Source: Deltaproteobacteria bacterium
Lineage (GTDB): Bacteria > Desulfobacterota > Dissulfuribacteria > Dissulfuribacterales > QOAL01
Length of the DNA: 7,390 nt
Assembly (NCBI GenBank): GCA_026996955.1
Contig: JALWJV010000397.1
Span: 1,831 to 9,220, forward strand
Direction of reading: 5' to 3'
In this document: piece after piece, positions 6,281-7,390 of the stretch
Layout: every line of letters begins with the position of its first letter
How positions within the stretch are numbered: the first letter of the stretch is position 1
Notes under the pieces: model-generated
What the model saw: the letters and a program-made list of their open reading frames with translations, nothing else
The model's database searches: none
What the model was told of the DNA's origin: nothing
Position numbers and translations under genes: made by a program

Positions 6281-7027
6281 TTATTTCACAGGAAATTGAA
6301 CACTTATTGCCCCTCGCAGGTCGCCAACCTTGTAACCTTCCCGCTTTCTTCCTGCCGGATCAATACTTCCCTTAGGCTCACCGTGGCATTTTAGGCATGC
6401 CTTCTTTATGTAGATTGGCCTGAGATACCTGTAGTCATTACCTACAAATTCACCAAAACCCTGGCCCTTGGGGTAACCAGGATGTTCAAATTTTTCCAGT
6501 ACCTTTTTTTCAAAGGGGTCAGGCTGGTTGTAGGCATTACGGTATTTGAACGTTGTCTGTTTAATGAAGATATTGCATTTGCCCTTAAGTATCTGGCCTG
6601 TTTCCCTACCGAAAACTGCAGGAATATAGCCCTTGAAACCTTTGCCCTTCTGGTTGATCCTGGCCTGGTTCATCTGAACACTCATCTTTGCAGCATTTAT
6701 TACCTGCTCTACTGTCTCACGAATCTCCGGAGGCAGTTCACTGATATCCTTGCCTGTCATCTCCTTGAATTTTGCTCTGATCTGTTCAGCCACTTTATCA
6801 GGTGTAAAACCCTTATCACCCTTTTCCGGGTCGTTTATAAGTCCTTGGTTGGCAGCAACAATGCCCCTTCCTGCAACAATAATGTCTGCAATATATCTGG
6901 CGGTTGCCTCTGCCTTATCCTTGGTGACTGAGCGGCAGTCTGCATATCCCGAGGTGCCAAGTGCAAATAAAGTACAGAAAAATATCATAGCTGTAAGGCT
7001 AGCGGGCATTTTTTTGACAAAAAACAT
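6281..7027 (-). CDS. exported monoheme c-type protein, DUF3365 / Tll0287-like
   Basis: A 248-aa protein with an N-terminal signal peptide: MFFVKK, a hydrophobic core at ~9-27, and likely cleavage after A29 (GYA|DC). The mature part matches the DUF3365 (Tll0287-like) family, a PAS-like fold that carries covalent heme. Landmarks are KYRNAYNQPDPFE in the middle, YRYLRPIYIKKACLKCHG around 211-215 with the c-type heme motif CLKCH, and the C-terminal GAISVQFPV. Maturation needs the cytochrome c system in the periplasm. The family occurs as single proteins and as sensor modules of kinases and chemoreceptors, so redox or gas sensing is likelier than bulk electron transfer, but this is inference. The start is ATG 7027: a near-perfect AAGGAGG lies 8 nt upstream. 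A longer frame from GTG 7054 would swallow that site. It lies 281 bp upstream of the chemoreceptor gene on the same strand, with no clear terminator between, so readthrough is possible. Confidence 0.92.
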   Translation of the reverse strand: MFFVKKMPASLTAMIFFCTLFALGTSGYADCRSVTKDKAEATARYIADIIVAGRGIVAANQGLINDPEKGDKGFTPDKVAEQIRAKFKEMTGKDISELPPEIRETVEQVINAAKMSVQMNQARINQKGKGFKGYIPAVFGRETGQILKGKCNIFIKQTTFKYRNAYNQPDPFEKKVLEKFEHPGYPKGQGFGEFVGNDYRYLRPIYIKKACLKCHGEPKGSIDPAGRKREGYKVGDLRGAISVQFPVK

Positions 7028-7035
7028 GGTGTAAT

Positions 7036-7042
7036 CCTCCTT
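7036..7042 (-). promoter_or_regulatory. ribosome binding site that fixes the heme protein start
   Basis: The minus strand reads AAGGAGG, 8 nt before ATG 7027. It is the strongest Shine-Dalgarno in the window and decides against the GTG start at 7054. Confidence 0.9.
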
Positions 7043-7045
7043 TTT

Positions 7046-7067
7046 GGTGCGCACAGCACCTGCTGTG
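7046..7067 (-). promoter_or_regulatory. two mutually exclusive hairpins in the heme protein leader
   Basis: CACAGC and GCTGTG (7067-7062 and 7057-7052 on minus) form a 6-bp hairpin with loop AGGT. The alternative is GGTGC (7060-7056) with GCACC (7050-7046), loop TGTGC. Both use 7056-7057, so only one can form. They end 3-9 nt before the Shine-Dalgarno and could tune its access. No known riboswitch is recognised. Confidence 0.35.
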
Positions 7068-7097
7068 TTTATGAATGCCTTAAAATGACTGTTTTTG

Positions 7098-7124
7098 TTA
7101 TCGGCACTTTTGGCAGATGCTTAA
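7098..7124 (-). promoter_or_regulatory. sigma28 (FliA)-like promoter of the heme protein gene
   Basis: On the minus strand TTAAGCAT (7124-7117), 11 bp, then a perfect GCCGATAA (7105-7098). The -10 is 8/8 and the -35 is 5/8 against TAAAGTTT-N11-GCCGATAA. A start near 7091 gives a ~64-nt leader containing the hairpins and the Shine-Dalgarno. This would put the heme protein in the motility and chemotaxis regulon. Confidence 0.55.
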
Positions 7125-7390
7125 AACGGTTTTTGCGTGTATCTATTCAGCATGAAAATGGTCTTGTTTTTCCAGGGCTTGCTCTGTTGAATTGCGAGAC
7201 TCAGTAAATATGCTTCACAGACGGAGTTTGTTGATGATGACCCCTTCATTGACAAGAAGCAGATGGTGGCCTAAATATAATTTCAAGGTGAAATAAAAAA
7301 ATCACCTCTGAAAAATTGATTACCCAGAAACTGTTCCTTATCGTCCATCATCCCATTTTCGTCCCCCTTCTTTTCCTAACCTTTATCACA
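7125..7390. other. unassigned right flank
   Basis: No gene can be supported. A plus-strand frame 7191-7274 (27 codons, ending QMVA-stop) has coding-like composition (VDDDPFIDKKQ) but no start codon and a stop just upstream, so it may be a decayed gene end. Just after it, 7281-7313 forms a hairpin (TTTCA plus AGGTGA with TCACCT, one bulged C, TGAAA; 10-nt A-rich loop) without a usable U-run on plus. A minus-strand frame near 7390-7290 encodes only a short peptide. Confidence 0.4.

Noticed and set aside
6482..6931. Plus-strand 149-codon frame
   Set aside because: Antisense shadow of the DUF3365 heme protein, which has a signal peptide, a CXXCH motif and a strong ribosome site.
7028..7054. N-terminal extension of the heme protein to GTG 7054
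   Set aside because: AAGGAGG sits inside the extension at ideal distance from ATG 7027, and the signal peptide begins normally at that ATG.
7120..7247. Minus-strand 42-codon frame starting MKGSSSTNSVC
   Set aside because: No ribosome site, no recognisable motif, and it overlaps the -35 of the heme protein promoter.

Overview
The window looks like ordinary chromosome from a motile, anaerobic or microaerophilic Gram-negative bacterium, most likely a Desulfobacterota (deltaproteobacterial) lineage. That placement is inferred from the combination of a B12-binding-type radical SAM protein, an ANTAR response regulator, a dCache/CZB chemoreceptor and a periplasmic DUF3365 monoheme protein. No marker gene here fixes the taxon. 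I see no insertion sequence, phage gene, CRISPR array or other sign of recent transfer.

Layout. (1) 1-1864, minus: the first ~621 codons of a large radical SAM protein that runs off the left edge. (2) 1934-2055, plus: a strong sigma70 promoter and a complete tRNA-Gln(CUG) gene. (3) 2143-2882, plus: a possible extended -10 promoter, a ~140-nt leader and a 194-aa receiver-ANTAR response regulator, an RNA-binding antiterminator type, without a kinase beside it. (4) 2883-3593: a 711-bp stretch with no convincing protein gene. It holds a sigma28-like promoter (2980-3006) and a near-consensus sigma70 promoter with an A/T-rich upstream element (3167-3195). The sigma70 promoter is followed by a C-rich ~110-nt RNA that folds back on itself and ends in a U-run, which I call a candidate small RNA. 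(5) 3594-3642: a very strong bidirectional terminator. (6) 3666-5999, minus: a 777-aa methyl-accepting chemotaxis protein with a periplasmic double-Cache domain and a C-terminal zinc-binding CZB domain. (7) 6281-7027, minus: an exported c-type monoheme protein of the DUF3365/Tll0287-like family, preceded by a sigma28-like promoter. (8) 7125-7390: unassigned DNA.

How the parts may work together. The right half looks like a sensory locus: a periplasmic heme protein and a chemoreceptor in the same orientation, with flagellar-sigma-type boxes in front of the heme gene (good), in front of the chemoreceptor (weak), and in the gap that leads to the candidate small RNA (good). The most interesting proposal is that this gap encodes one or two motility-linked small RNAs. 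One of them displays two copies of CACCTCC, the anti-Shine-Dalgarno core of 16S rRNA, and sits between an RNA-binding regulator and a chemoreceptor. The promoter, fold and U-run are visible in the sequence. The function and the regulatory links are inference.
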